Assembly: GCF_030020805.1 (NCBI RefSeq) | Contig: NZ_CP125098.1 | Span: forward strand, 3,805,501 to 3,869,500 | DNA from: Paenibacillus sp. RC67 | GTDB taxonomy: Bacteria; Bacillota; Bacilli; Paenibacillales; NBRC-103111 | DNA length: 64,000 bases | Direction of reading: 5' to 3' | Shown: positions 34,837 through 43,905 of the stretch, piece after piece | How positions within the stretch are numbered: the stretch's first letter is position 1 | Layout of the letters: each line of letters starts with the position of its first letter | Notes under the pieces: model-generated | Seen by the model: the letters and a program-made list of their open reading frames with translations, nothing else | Database searches by the model: none | Told to the model about the DNA's origin: nothing | Position numbers and translations under genes: made by a program

Positions 34837-35721
34837 TTAGGTTATATGTCGAGCTTCAGCTTCGTGGAAATATTCGATAAGAAACTCGCGGAAAGTCCGT
34901 GCTGCTTGCCCTAGATAATGGTCCTTTTTCCAGTGCAGCTCTATGGACCTGGAACAGATAGGATGCTCAATTCTCAGAAGCCGTATGGATTCATCTGTAG
35001 CGCCTTTCCATGTAATGGAAGGGATAAATGAAATGCCTTGTCCCGCCCGTATGAGGGCTCTCACGGTAGCCGGATCATCGCTTTCGAAAGTGATGCGAGG
35101 GATAAATCCTGCCACTTTGCAGAAGGCGTCGGTCTTCTCCCGCAAACTACGACCTCTCTTAAGGCTGATTAGACCTTCATTCGCGATCTGTTCCAATCGA
35201 AGGCTTGCCTGGTTGGATAAAGGGTTATCCTTTGGGACAGCAAGTACAATTTCTTCGTTCAACAACACAGTCTTTTCTGTACCATGGAGGCCGATCGGCA
35301 ATGAGGTTACACAAAGATCGAAGTTTGTTGACGCGGTGTAAGTGTCATGCTGGGAAAGCTGAAACGTAACATCTGGGTGAAGCGTACGGAACTCTCTTAT
35401 TAAGTTGGGAATAATGGAGGAAGCGACATCGAAACTTAAGCGGATAGTGCCTTTCACTTCTCCTTCTTCGTCCTGGATCTCATTTCTAGCTTCGTTCAAT
35501 TCATTCAGCGCAGCTTCGACTCTCTTCAGAAATTTTTTGCCCCTTGTGTTTAATTCGATTCGTTTGCCTTTACGATCAAATAAGGATGCACCCAGCTCTT
35601 CTTCGAGAGTACGAATCATTTTGCTTAAGGCCGGTTGGGAAACTCGTAAATCTCCGGCTGTACGGGTTATATTCTCGGAATGTGCCACCTGTTGGAAATA
35701 GATCAGTTGTTGTAGTTCCAT
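34837..35721 (-). CDS. LysR-family regulator, divergent from the mdc cluster
   Basis: A 294-residue LysR regulator. The N-terminal HTH is MELQQLIYFQQVAHSENITR then TAGDLRVSQPALSKMIRTLE, the classic LysR signature, and the C-terminal half is an effector-binding domain. ATG 35721 is chosen over GTG 35736 because LysR proteins normally start at MELQQL. It is divergent from mdcA with about 145 bp between, the usual arrangement for a malonate-responsive MdcR-type activator. Repeated ATATCA motifs in the gap are candidate binding sites. Confidence 0.85.
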   Translation of the reverse strand: MELQQLIYFQQVAHSENITRTAGDLRVSQPALSKMIRTLEEELGASLFDRKGKRIELNTRGKKFLKRVEAALNELNEARNEIQDEEGEVKGTIRLSFDVASSIIPNLIREFRTLHPDVTFQLSQHDTYTASTNFDLCVTSLPIGLHGTEKTVLLNEEIVLAVPKDNPLSNQASLRLEQIANEGLISLKRGRSLREKTDAFCKVAGFIPRITFESDDPATVRALIRAGQGISFIPSITWKGATDESIRLLRIEHPICSRSIELHWKKDHYLGQAARTFREFLIEYFHEAEARHIT

Positions 35722-35866
35722 AATGTCATGTCCCACCTTTATATCAGTTTGGTTATATCAACTATATTTAAATATGTATTTTTATTAATAAAGAATCAAG
35801 CTTAATATTAATAGAAAAGTGATAACCAGTTCCTGCAAAGACAAAGGATATGGAGGCTGATCGAGC

Positions 35867-37519
35867 TTGCAGAATACAGAAGTTAAGTCACGCCGTTGGT
35901 CAGAGCGCCGTGACGAGAAGTTTCGACGATTACTTGCAGTAAAATCATGGTTAAATGGAAAATGTCTGTCTGCCGAGCGGATCGTGGATGCATTGGAGGT
36001 CCTGATTCAATCAGGAGATAGGATTGTGCTCGAGGGGAATAACCAGAAGCAGGCATCTTTTCTCTCCGAATCGCTCGCCAAGGTATCCAGCAATCGAATC
36101 AATCAGTTGCATATGCTGATCAGCAGTATCTCAAGACCGGAGCACTTGGATTTGTTTGAGAAAGGGATAGCCAGTAAATTGGATTTTTCCTATGCCGGTC
36201 CCCAAAGCTTGCGAATAGCACAGCTGGTGGAAGATGGTCTGATTGAACTTGGCGCGATTCACACTTACCTTGAGCTATACGGACGATTGTTTATCGATTT
36301 GACTCCGAACGTAGTATTGGTCGCAGCTGATAAAGCAGATATAGAGGGAAACCTTTATACCGGTCCCAATACGGAGGAAACGCCTACAATTATTGAAGCT
36401 GCAGCTTTCTCAGGTGGTATCGTGATTGTGCAAGTAAATGAACTGGTCGACAAGCTGCCTAGAATAGACATCCCGGCTTCATGGGTTGATGTTGTGGTAC
36501 AAGCGGAAAAACCTTATCAGCTCGAAGCGCTATTTACCCGAGACCCGCGTCAGATTACGGAAGTTCAGATATTTATGGCGATGATGGCCATCCGTGGCGT
36601 ATATGAAAAGCATCAGGTTCAATCCTTGAACCATGGGATTGGCTTTAATACAGCTGCGATTGAGCTGCTGCTTCCGACATATGGAGAAAGTCTCGGGCTG
36701 AAGGGGAAGATCTGCAGGCATTGGGCGTTAAATCCTCATCCGACCTTAATTCCTGCAATCGAAAGCGGTTGGGTCGAGAGAGTACACTGTTTCGGCGGTG
36801 AAGTGGGCATGGAGAAGTACGTGACCGAACGATCAGATGTTTTTTTTACCGGACCTGATGGCAGCCTTCGCTCCAACCGGATGATTTGTCAAGTGGCGGG
36901 CTTGTACGGTGTGGATATGTTTATCGGGTCTACCCTGCAAATGGATCGTGATGCCAATTCATCCACGGTTACAGCCGGTCGGTTGGCGGGTTTCGGCGGG
37001 GCGCCTAACATGGGTAGCGATCCGAGGGGACGAAGACATGCGACCCCAGCTTGGCTAGATTTGATCACGCAGCAATCTCCTACAGTAAGAGGGAGGAAGC
37101 TTGTGGTCCAAATGCTGGAAACTTTTCAAAAAGGGGGGCAACCGGCTTTCGTGGATTCTCTAGATGCCATTGAAGTAGGCAGACAGGGCAATCTGCCTGT
37201 AGCACCGGTCATGATCTACGGGGACGACGTTACCCATGTCATAACAGAAGATGGAATCGCTTACTTGTATAAAGCGCAAAGTATGGAAGAAAGAAGGATC
37301 GCGCTCGGAGCGATCGCAGGAATGACGCCTCTGGGGCGGGAACATGACCTTTCCTTGAATGATAAGCTGCGTCAGGACGGACTGATTGCCTTTCCCGAGG
37401 ATCTTCAAATCCGGAGAACCGATGCAAGAAGGTCTTTGCTCGCCGCCAGAAGCATTGAGGATTTAATCGATTGGTCCGGCGGATTATACGAACCTCCGGA
37501 TAAATTTCGAACTTGGTGA
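35867..37519 (+). CDS. mdcA: Malonate decarboxylase alpha subunit (malonyl transfer to ACP)
   Basis: A 550-residue MdcA homolog, the acetyl-S-ACP:malonate ACP-transferase of biotin-independent malonate decarboxylase. Diagnostic blocks include GDRIVLEGNNQKQASFL, DIEGNLYTGPNTEETPTIIE, FGGEVGMEKYVTERSDVFFT, GRLAGFGGAPNMGSDPRGRR and HVITEDGIAYLYKA. The length matches the family (about 550). The start is TTG 35867 with GGAGG about 10 nt upstream. It is the first gene of the cluster and ends 10 bp before mdcB. Confidence 0.92.
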   Translation: MQNTEVKSRRWSERRDEKFRRLLAVKSWLNGKCLSAERIVDALEVLIQSGDRIVLEGNNQKQASFLSESLAKVSSNRINQLHMLISSISRPEHLDLFEKGIASKLDFSYAGPQSLRIAQLVEDGLIELGAIHTYLELYGRLFIDLTPNVVLVAADKADIEGNLYTGPNTEETPTIIEAAAFSGGIVIVQVNELVDKLPRIDIPASWVDVVVQAEKPYQLEALFTRDPRQITEVQIFMAMMAIRGVYEKHQVQSLNHGIGFNTAAIELLLPTYGESLGLKGKICRHWALNPHPTLIPAIESGWVERVHCFGGEVGMEKYVTERSDVFFTGPDGSLRSNRMICQVAGLYGVDMFIGSTLQMDRDANSSTVTAGRLAGFGGAPNMGSDPRGRRHATPAWLDLITQQSPTVRGRKLVVQMLETFQKGGQPAFVDSLDAIEVGRQGNLPVAPVMIYGDDVTHVITEDGIAYLYKAQSMEERRIALGAIAGMTPLGREHDLSLNDKLRQDGLIAFPEDLQIRRTDARRSLLAARSIEDLIDWSGGLYEPPDKFRTW

Positions 37520-37529
37520 GGTGGTTGCA

Positions 37530-38423
37530 ATGTGGGCAGATTCCGACGAATGCGGGAAACAATTGGCCGATTGGGCAGTGCAGGCGCTGCTTGAGGAGGC
37601 GGAGCTGACTCCAAAGCCAGGATTGGTTGACAAACGATCCTCGGGAAGCCATGACAATATGGATATTTCTTTAATGAGGTCGTCCGCTATGGCTCTCCGC
37701 ACTTGTTTCGAGGCCATGGGTAAGTCAGCATACAGCTGTAATCCAGATCAGAAATTAAGAGAAGAACTGGCTTTCCTGGGTCGCAACGGCGAACAGGAGA
37801 TGATGCAGGTGACACAAGGTATAAACACGCATCGAGGAGCGATCTGGGCTCTCGGTTTGCTGATTGCCGGTTGCGCTGTTCATTGCACGCCTGTTTCTGC
37901 ATCGAAAATTGCGGCGGTCGCCGGAGGAATTTCAAAGTTTCCTGATCGACGTGCCCCCCTGCAACGGACCAACGGAATGGAGGTTTCGCAAAAATACGGG
38001 GTTCAAGGTGCAAGAGGGGAAGCGATGATGTGCTTTCCGCATGTAACCCGAATCGGACTTCCCATGCTGCAGAGGATGAGAGCGAAGAAGGCCCCTGAAC
38101 AAACTGCCCGCCTTCATGCTCTGCTGGCTATCATGGCCAGTCTGCAAGACAGTTGTCTGCTTCACAGGGGAGGGCTGCAAGCGCTTGAGGTGACGCAGCA
38201 GGGTGCCAGAAATGTGCTTAAGTCAGGGGGCATGTGTACAACGTCGGGCCGAGAAGCGTACCGGCTGCTTGAACAAAGAATGGTAGAGCTTCGTCTTTCA
38301 CCGGGGGGAAGCGCAGATTTGCTTGCGGCAGTACTGTTTTTGGATAAAATTCAAAACGCATCAGGTTATGTGTTTAAACCGCAAGGGGGATTTGACAATC
38401 GAACATCTACACTTTCAGTATAA
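37530..38423 (+). CDS. mdcB: Triphosphoribosyl-dephospho-CoA synthase (MdcB/CitG family)
   Basis: A 297-residue MdcB, which makes the prosthetic-group precursor for the acyl carrier subunit from dephospho-CoA and ATP. The conserved N-terminal LTPKPGLVDKRSSGSHDNMD and internal GGISKFPDRRAPLQRTNGME with ARGEAMMCFPHV are family marks, as is the C-terminal SPGGSADLLAAVLFLD. ATG 37530 has GAGGTGG 5 nt upstream; an in-frame GTG lies at 37521. Its end overlaps the start of mdcC. Confidence 0.9.
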   Translation: MWADSDECGKQLADWAVQALLEEAELTPKPGLVDKRSSGSHDNMDISLMRSSAMALRTCFEAMGKSAYSCNPDQKLREELAFLGRNGEQEMMQVTQGINTHRGAIWALGLLIAGCAVHCTPVSASKIAAVAGGISKFPDRRAPLQRTNGMEVSQKYGVQGARGEAMMCFPHVTRIGLPMLQRMRAKKAPEQTARLHALLAIMASLQDSCLLHRGGLQALEVTQQGARNVLKSGGMCTTSGREAYRLLEQRMVELRLSPGGSADLLAAVLFLDKIQNASGYVFKPQGGFDNRTSTLSV

Positions 38424-38691
38424 GACCGAGCTCCGCGTTACAAAGAGAGGGTACGTCGGCGTTGTTGCTTCAGGGGATCTAGAAATTCTGGTAGAGCCCT
38501 CTCCAAACGGTATAGCAGAGGTCAACATCAGAACCCAAACGGAAGGGTACGGGCAAATTTGGCAGGCCATTTTCGACCGATTCTTTCAGACTTATAGCAT
38601 TGCCGCACAAATTCAAATTAATGATTTCGGAGCTACACCGGGGGTAGTGAACCTGCGTTTAGCCCAAGTTGTGGAGGTGATCGATTTATGA
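38392..38691 (+). CDS. mdcC: Malonate decarboxylase delta subunit (acyl carrier protein)
   Basis: A small acidic subunit of about 99 residues carrying the 2'-(5''-phosphoribosyl)-3'-dephospho-CoA group. Signature: VASGDLEILVEPSPNG, which contains the modified Ser equivalent (SGDLEIL), and a C-terminal INDFGATPGVVNLRLAQVVE. The start is uncertain: TTG 38392 (TIEHLHFQYK) gives the family length, with AAGG 5 nt away; ATG 38368 is an alternative. It overlaps mdcB upstream, and mdcD by ATGA downstream. Confidence 0.88.
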   Translation: MTIEHLHFQYKTELRVTKRGYVGVVASGDLEILVEPSPNGIAEVNIRTQTEGYGQIWQAIFDRFFQTYSIAAQIQINDFGATPGVVNLRLAQVVEVIDL

Positions 38692-39584
38692 GCCGGCAGC
38701 TCCGCTACAATAACAGCTTTACCGAGCTCAGTGCTCGGGAAAGGGCCCAGGGCGTGCTGGACGAAGACTCCTTTCGAGAGCTTTTGGACCCATTTCAACG
38801 GATTGAATCTCCTCACCTCGTTGTCCAAGGTATCGTTCCGCAAAGCGATGACGGCGTTGTTGTGGCCAAAGGAATGATTGATGGAGAGCCGGCAGTGTTG
38901 GTTTCTGTTGATGGCAGATTTCAAGGAGGAGCCATTGGCGAGGTATCCGGGGCCAAAATCGCAGGGGCGCTAGAGCTGGCTCTGCGCGATAATCTAGCGG
39001 GAATCCCTACACGCGCGGTGCTCCTAATGGAAACCGGTGGAGTTCGTTTGCAAGAAGGAAACTATGGTCTGTTAGCCATCGCAGAGATCCATGCGGCAAT
39101 TGTTGCACTAAAGCGCTATCAGCCAGTAGTTTGCGTTATTGCAGGCATGATCGGCTGTTTCGGAGGAATGTCCATTGCGGCTGGGCTTTGCAGTGCTATT
39201 ATAATGACTAGGCAGGGCAGGATGCAGCTGAACGGTCCGGAAGTTATTGAACAAGAGGCGGGAATCCATGAGCTCGACTCCAGAAACAGGCGCCTCGTGT
39301 GGTCGATGTCAGGTGGGGAACAGCGTTATGCGGTCGGACTGGCCGACAGGCTGGTGGAGGATGAGGTGGAGGAAATCAGAGATGCCGTTCGCTCCATCTA
39401 TCGGATACCTGAGACCCATTCATCCAGAAGCTCACAGGTAGATCAATTTCTCTACGGTTTATCTAAGCTGGATGCCCAAGAGCGTTTAACACCGGATGCT
39501 TTAAGAAATCTTTGGGGGGGACTTACGTCAGCCGGAGCGCGAGTTCGCACTGCCTTCATTCGGGCAAGAGCTTGGGATCGTTGA
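38688..39584 (+). CDS. mdcD: Malonate decarboxylase beta subunit
   Basis: A 298-residue carboxyltransferase-fold subunit that, with the gamma subunit, decarboxylates malonyl-ACP to acetyl-ACP and CO2. Blocks include ARERAQGVLDEDSFRELLDP, DGRFQGGAIGEVSGAKIAGA, MIGCFGGMSIAAGLCSAIIM and RLVWSMSGGEQRYAVGLAD. ATGA overlaps the mdcC stop. Near its C-terminus a G7 tract (39514-39520) follows ALRNLW. A one-base slip there would join this frame to the mdcE frame, so the last 20-odd residues may not be native. Confidence 0.88.
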   Translation: MSRQLRYNNSFTELSARERAQGVLDEDSFRELLDPFQRIESPHLVVQGIVPQSDDGVVVAKGMIDGEPAVLVSVDGRFQGGAIGEVSGAKIAGALELALRDNLAGIPTRAVLLMETGGVRLQEGNYGLLAIAEIHAAIVALKRYQPVVCVIAGMIGCFGGMSIAAGLCSAIIMTRQGRMQLNGPEVIEQEAGIHELDSRNRRLVWSMSGGEQRYAVGLADRLVEDEVEEIRDAVRSIYRIPETHSSRSSQVDQFLYGLSKLDAQERLTPDALRNLWGGLTSAGARVRTAFIRARAWDR

Positions 39585-39669
39585 AGGAATAAAGAACAGC
39601 CGGGGCCGGAGCTTTTTCGATCGATTAACGAAAGCGCATGAGCGGGTACCGACCGGAACCCATTCCGTC

Positions 39670-40398
39670 TTGTCGGCGGATTCGCAGATTGGACAGGAGC
39701 GTGTGCGGATTATTGCCGTGGTGCCTGATGCAGGAAATCGCTTTTACCGAGCCAGAAACGGAGAAGTGGGTTTGGACGAAGGGTGGAGGATTGCCGAATG
39801 TGTTAGGCGAGTCGTAGACGAAGACAAGGACCGGGATAAAAGGGCCATTATTGCGATCGTAGATGTTCCGGGACAGGCTTTTGGATATTCAGAAGAACTG
39901 CTTGGCATTCATCAATCCTGTGCGGCTGCTGTCGATGCCTATGCAACGGCCAGGGTAGAAGGGCACCCCGTTGTTGCGTTGATCGTCGGCCAGGCTATTT
40001 CAGGCGCCTTTCTCGCCCATGGCTTGCAGGCCAATCGAATCATAGCGCTGGACGATGCGAGCGTGAACGTACAGGTGATGTCCAAACAATCGGCAGCGAG
40101 GGTAACCCGGAGACGAATAGAAGAGTTGGATGAGACAGCGTGCAAAATCGCCGCAACCGCGTACGACGTGAAATCATTCGCCACGCTCGGTGCGCTTCAT
40201 CATATGCTGGAGGGTATCCATGCCGATCTTCCCACATCCCGTGACATGGAGGTAATCGAAAGCGCATTGCTGCAAGCGATCACCCACGCACGCCAAACTC
40301 AGGCGGATTTGAGCAGCCGACTCCAATCTGTTCAAGCTCAGGCTTCACGCTCCTTATCGATTCACGTTCGCAGGGAACTCACTGAACAATGGAACTAA
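39670..40398 (+). CDS. mdcE: Malonate decarboxylase gamma subunit
   Basis: A 242-residue MdcE from the first canonical start (TTG 39670). Blocks include GQERVRIIAVVPDAGNRFYR, ARNGEVGLDEGW, IAIVDVPGQAFGYSEELLGI and VALIVGQAISGAFLAHGLQA. The family-conserved N-terminus (SRGRSFFDRLTKAHERVPTG) lies upstream in the same frame, which is open from 39505 without ATG, GTG or TTG. Either a non-canonical start is used, or the gene is fused to mdcD through a frameshift at the G7 tract. It overlaps mdcG by 10 bp. Confidence 0.88.
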   Translation: MSADSQIGQERVRIIAVVPDAGNRFYRARNGEVGLDEGWRIAECVRRVVDEDKDRDKRAIIAIVDVPGQAFGYSEELLGIHQSCAAAVDAYATARVEGHPVVALIVGQAISGAFLAHGLQANRIIALDDASVNVQVMSKQSAARVTRRRIEELDETACKIAATAYDVKSFATLGALHHMLEGIHADLPTSRDMEVIESALLQAITHARQTQADLSSRLQSVQAQASRSLSIHVRRELTEQWN

Positions 40399-41015
40399 AG
40401 GTTCATGATTTGGTTAGGATTCATTCGTCTGCCGACTTAGAGTGTGTAAGTACAGTTCCGGAATGGGTACACCTTGCATTGAAACGGGCACCATGGGTGG
40501 TCGTCCGCCGCAGTCCCGTTAGTAACGGCCGTATCCCTGTAGGTGTGCGAGGAATAGGCCGTAAGCAACGCTTCGCCGCATTTCTTCCCATTCGATTCGT
40601 TAATGAGGTCGTGACCCCAGTACAGCTGGCGATCCAAGCACGGTGGCGTGAGTATTCCCTCAAAGCGGATTCACAGGTTTTCTCCCAATTGGAAGAGATC
40701 GCTGATTATTATAACCAAGCCGGTATCTGTTGGGGGCCGACGGGCAGTATTGGATTTGAACTGGCCAGTGGTGCCGACACCATTCATCCTGGAAGCGATA
40801 TTGATCTGGCGATTTATTTGCCTCAGCAAGTGGAGTGGGAGACTGTTACGGGTTGGAATACCTTCAACCAACGTTGCTCAGTCAAGGTCGACGCATTGCT
40901 CGAAACACCAGCCGGTGCTTGCTCTTTATCCGAGCTTGCACGGCAGGAGAAGTCCACGGTTCTTTTGCGCACAACGAATGGCCCGGCGCTGGTGAAGTGT
41001 CCTTGGACCATCTGA
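40389..41015 (+). CDS. mdcG: Phosphoribosyl-dephospho-CoA transferase (MdcG)
   Basis: A 208-residue nucleotidyltransferase that attaches the prosthetic group made by MdcB to the MdcC serine. It has VPEWVHLALKRAPWVVVRRS near the N-terminus and the nucleotidyltransferase motif CWGPTGSIGFELASG then HPGSDIDLAIYL (GS..DxD). ATG 40389 lies inside the mdcE end, so translation is probably coupled. It is followed by mdcH after 24 bp. Confidence 0.88.
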   Translation: MELKVHDLVRIHSSADLECVSTVPEWVHLALKRAPWVVVRRSPVSNGRIPVGVRGIGRKQRFAAFLPIRFVNEVVTPVQLAIQARWREYSLKADSQVFSQLEEIADYYNQAGICWGPTGSIGFELASGADTIHPGSDIDLAIYLPQQVEWETVTGWNTFNQRCSVKVDALLETPAGACSLSELARQEKSTVLLRTTNGPALVKCPWTI

Positions 41016-41039
41016 GATAAAAGGAGGCTGCCAATATCC

Positions 41040-41984
41040 ATGACTATGGCGTTTCTTTTTCCAGGCCAGGGTTCCCAATATCCAACCATGCTGCATCAAT
41101 TGCCGGATCATCAGGTTGTACGAGAAATGATCGAGGAAGCTTCATGCATTTTGAATACCAATATTCTGGATTACGATACGGAGGAAAATCTAGCATCTAC
41201 CGTTAGTGTGCAGCTTGCAATCCTGGTATCTGGTGTGGCCATGGCGCGAGCGCTTATTAACTGGGGAGGTTGGCCCTCCTTTGTGGCCGGCCATTCGATC
41301 GGTGCATTCGGAGCTGCAGTTATTTCAGGCGTATTGACCTTTCGTGATGCACTTCATCTGGTTCAACTACGAGCGACCCTGATGAAACAAGCTTTTCCTT
41401 ACGGGTATGGAATGGGGGTTATTGTGGGTTTGGGTCCAATGCTGGTGCAGCAGCTTGTTGTTCGGACCGCAAGCAGCGCAGATCCAGTCTATATCGCCAA
41501 CATCAATGCTTCGCACCAGGTTACCGTTGCAGGAACGATCACAGGAATTCGTCGAGTTCTGGATTCCGCACAAGGGTTAGGAGCACGTAAAGCTGAGCTG
41601 CTAAGGGTAGCCGTACCTTCCCATTGTCCATTAATGGAGTCTGTCGCCAGCAATCTAGAGAATACGATCAGCCGTGTTTCACTAAAAGAACCGCAAGTAC
41701 CTTATATAGCGAACACAACCGCCCGGCTATTGCGGACGTCCGGAGCGATTCGCGAAGATTTGATTAAGAGTATTGCCAAACCAGTCCAATGGCACGATAT
41801 GACAAAACAGTTGTATGAACGTGGAGCACGGTTATTCGTTGAGATGCCGCCAGGACTTGTTCTATCATCTCTGGTCAGAGCTTCCTATCCGTCCGCTCGG
41901 GTAGTTGCCGTATCTGGTACAGGGGTGGATTCACTGCTTTATCTGATTAAACAGGAGCAAGATCGTAACGAGCTGGGAAACTGA
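41040..41984 (+). CDS. mdcH: Malonate decarboxylase epsilon subunit (malonyl-CoA:ACP transacylase)
   Basis: A 314-residue FabD-like transacylase that primes the carrier protein with malonyl. It begins MAFLFPGQGSQYPTM and has the nucleophile elbow VAGHSIGAFGAAV (Ser near residue 88), a conserved Arg (RATLMKQAF) and a C-terminal His in VAVPSHCPLM. AAGGAGG lies about 10 nt before ATG 41040. It is the last mdc gene. No malonate transporter (MdcLM, MdcF or MadLM type) is adjacent. Confidence 0.88.
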   Translation: MTMAFLFPGQGSQYPTMLHQLPDHQVVREMIEEASCILNTNILDYDTEENLASTVSVQLAILVSGVAMARALINWGGWPSFVAGHSIGAFGAAVISGVLTFRDALHLVQLRATLMKQAFPYGYGMGVIVGLGPMLVQQLVVRTASSADPVYIANINASHQVTVAGTITGIRRVLDSAQGLGARKAELLRVAVPSHCPLMESVASNLENTISRVSLKEPQVPYIANTTARLLRTSGAIREDLIKSIAKPVQWHDMTKQLYERGARLFVEMPPGLVLSSLVRASYPSARVVAVSGTGVDSLLYLIKQEQDRNELGN

Positions 41985-42044
41985 GATATTGAATAACTCC
42001 AGATAAAAACGAAAGCTTACTTACCAATAATAAAGGGGCGGTAA

Positions 42045-43373
42045 ATGGTTATGAAACAGTTGATATTTATGAAACGATCAAAGAAACATCTGTTGGTTTT
42101 TCCTTTTTTACTGTTGTTGGCGGCAGGTTGTTCAAGCGGCGGAGGCGAGATGACTTCAGCGGATAAAGTAGATGATGGCAAACCTAAAGCTCCGGTCAAA
42201 CTGAAAGTACTTTTTTCGAACCCCGGGATGACAGATGAAATCTTTCAGCAGCTTATCGCTGAGCCAGTGAAGCAGCTGTATCCGCATATCTCTTTTGAAA
42301 CAATCAAATTTCAAACCGATTTTGGACTCAATGAATTAATAAGCGCTGGAGAAATTCCTGACCTCATTTATGCAACTCCGTATATTCAAAGTATGCTCGA
42401 CAGTGATATTCCGCTTGATTTAACAGAGCAACTGAAGAAACATAATATCGATACGTCCCGGTTTAATCCAACCATTATGGATGCGATCAAAAGCTTTGGC
42501 ACAAAAGGAGAAATTTATTCCCTTCCGTATATGAGCCAATCGTTCGCATTATGGTATAACAAAAGTATTTTTGATCGCTTTGGCGTCCCTTACCCGAAGG
42601 ACGGCATGACCTGGGATGAGGCGATTGAGCTCAGCAAAAAGTTAGCCCGGGTGGAAAACGGCGTACAGTATCGGGGAATGGTCGCCACCCATGGTGGGAT
42701 TGCGACGTTTGCATCTTCGATGTCAATCGAATTGGTCGATCCAAAAACGTCGAACGCGCTTGTTTCGGATCGCTGGGACGCCGTTTTTGCCAAAGGGAAA
42801 GCGCTTTATGATGTTGTCGAAAATCGCCCCCTCAAATTGAATGCAAGCAATGTTCAACTGTTCGTAAAGGATAAGACACTCGCCATGGCGCCATACTGGA
42901 CCGGAGGCATGATCGGAAATTTAGCCTTGGTGAAGGATCTTGACTGGGATGTTGTGCAAGTACCATCCTTTGTGGAAGCGCCTAATAAATATTATCAGGT
43001 CGATTACCATCAGTTTGTGGTCAGCAAAACAACAAAACATATCGATGATGTCATGGATGTTTTGAAGGTGGTCGTATCGGATGAAGTTCAGGCGAAGGCT
43101 GCCAGGATGGGGAAAGAAACCGTGCTTACGAATCAGAGCATTATCGATCAGTTCGCGCAAGATCTTGATTTTGTTAAAGGCAAAAACCTGAAAGGCATCT
43201 TTAAGAGCCAACCGTCCAATATGATTTACCAATCCAAATATAACGGTGCGGTATCGGGTGCGATTAACGCAGCATTTAATGATGTATTCGAAGGTAAATC
43301 GGATATCAATTCAGCATTGCGAAAAGCCAAGGAAGAAGCAGACAAAAAAGTCGCCGAGTTGAAGGTACAGTAA
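42045..43373 (+). CDS. Extracellular solute-binding lipoprotein, family 1
   Basis: A 442-residue sugar-type binding lipoprotein. The signal peptide ends in lipobox LLAAGC with Cys29 lipidated. The body includes VKLKVLFSNPGMTDEIFQQL, YATPYIQSMLDSDIPLDLTE, SLPYMSQSFALWYNKSIFDR and DGMTWDEAIELSKKLA, typical of family-1 proteins. AAAGGGG lies 6 nt before ATG 42045. No permease or ATPase genes follow; a broken ORF is downstream. It may use a shared ATPase, and a link with malonate use is only positional. Confidence 0.82.
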   Translation: MVMKQLIFMKRSKKHLLVFPFLLLLAAGCSSGGGEMTSADKVDDGKPKAPVKLKVLFSNPGMTDEIFQQLIAEPVKQLYPHISFETIKFQTDFGLNELISAGEIPDLIYATPYIQSMLDSDIPLDLTEQLKKHNIDTSRFNPTIMDAIKSFGTKGEIYSLPYMSQSFALWYNKSIFDRFGVPYPKDGMTWDEAIELSKKLARVENGVQYRGMVATHGGIATFASSMSIELVDPKTSNALVSDRWDAVFAKGKALYDVVENRPLKLNASNVQLFVKDKTLAMAPYWTGGMIGNLALVKDLDWDVVQVPSFVEAPNKYYQVDYHQFVVSKTTKHIDDVMDVLKVVVSDEVQAKAARMGKETVLTNQSIIDQFAQDLDFVKGKNLKGIFKSQPSNMIYQSKYNGAVSGAINAAFNDVFEGKSDINSALRKAKEEADKKVAELKVQ

Positions 43374-43435
43374 CCTTACCGACACAAGCGTTTCTACATT
43401 CAGGATGAAGATGATTTGGTAGGGGGAAATTCGAG

Positions 43436-43622
43436 TGAATAAGGATCGATTAATACGGATTGGTTTTAGTTTCTTATCCTCGTCGTTATTGTTAATGTCG
43501 CGTTTTTTTCGAGAGACGGAGGATTAGGGGGACATAAACATGTAGGGACTTGGCATAAAAACGTTGACACCGTTTTCAAAAAAAATTCGAGGTTGGGAAA
43601 TGCTCACATCACACACCTATGA
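43436..43622 (+). pseudogene. Short frameshifted remnant with a hydrophobic N-terminus
   Basis: GTG 43436 follows AGGGGGAAA and starts MNKDRLIRIGFSFL. In the next frame the sequence reads ILVVIVNVAFFSRDGGLGGH and KHVGTWHKNVDTVF, as if one base were missing near 43475. It resembles the start of an exported or membrane protein but ends by 43622. The family is not recognised. Confidence 0.3.
43565..43578 (-). promoter_or_regulatory. Perfect CcpA cre site
   Basis: The minus strand reads TGAAAACGGTGTCA, matching the cre consensus TGWAANCGNTNWCA at all positions. It lies inside the remnant at 43436, so its target gene is unclear, possibly the lost downstream part of the sugar-transport locus. Confidence 0.5.
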
Positions 43623-43680
43623 TTAAACTATTTTGAAGCCGACAGCAGGATTGCGGCGAACACTCATATTGGTGCATTTG

Positions 43681-43710
43681 GAATCCCCAGAAATTGGGGA
43701 TTTTTTATTT
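43681..43710 (+). terminator. Rho-independent terminator
   Basis: AATCCCCA / TGGGGATT followed by TTTTTATTT. Confidence 0.7.
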
Positions 43711-43767
43711 AAAAGCGCATATGCACATAATCAATTGACCATTGAACAGTGGTACATGACTACAACT

Positions 43768-43832
43768 AATATATACGAGTAAGACAGTAGTAATTGCTGT
43801 CGAGTGAAAAGAACATAGTCTCATTAATTGCT
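43768..43832 (+). repeat. Dispersed repeat family A copy
   Basis: TATATACGAGTAAGACAGTA, then GTGAAAAGAACATAGTCTCA and TTAATTGC. Close to the copy at 11943-12010. It abuts the SLH protein upstream region. Confidence 0.6.
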
Positions 43833-43905
43833 CCTAACTAAACTTGAATCATTAACTTGCCGATACATTCGTAGATACCTAAATTTACCGGATGGGGTGG
43901 CAGAA

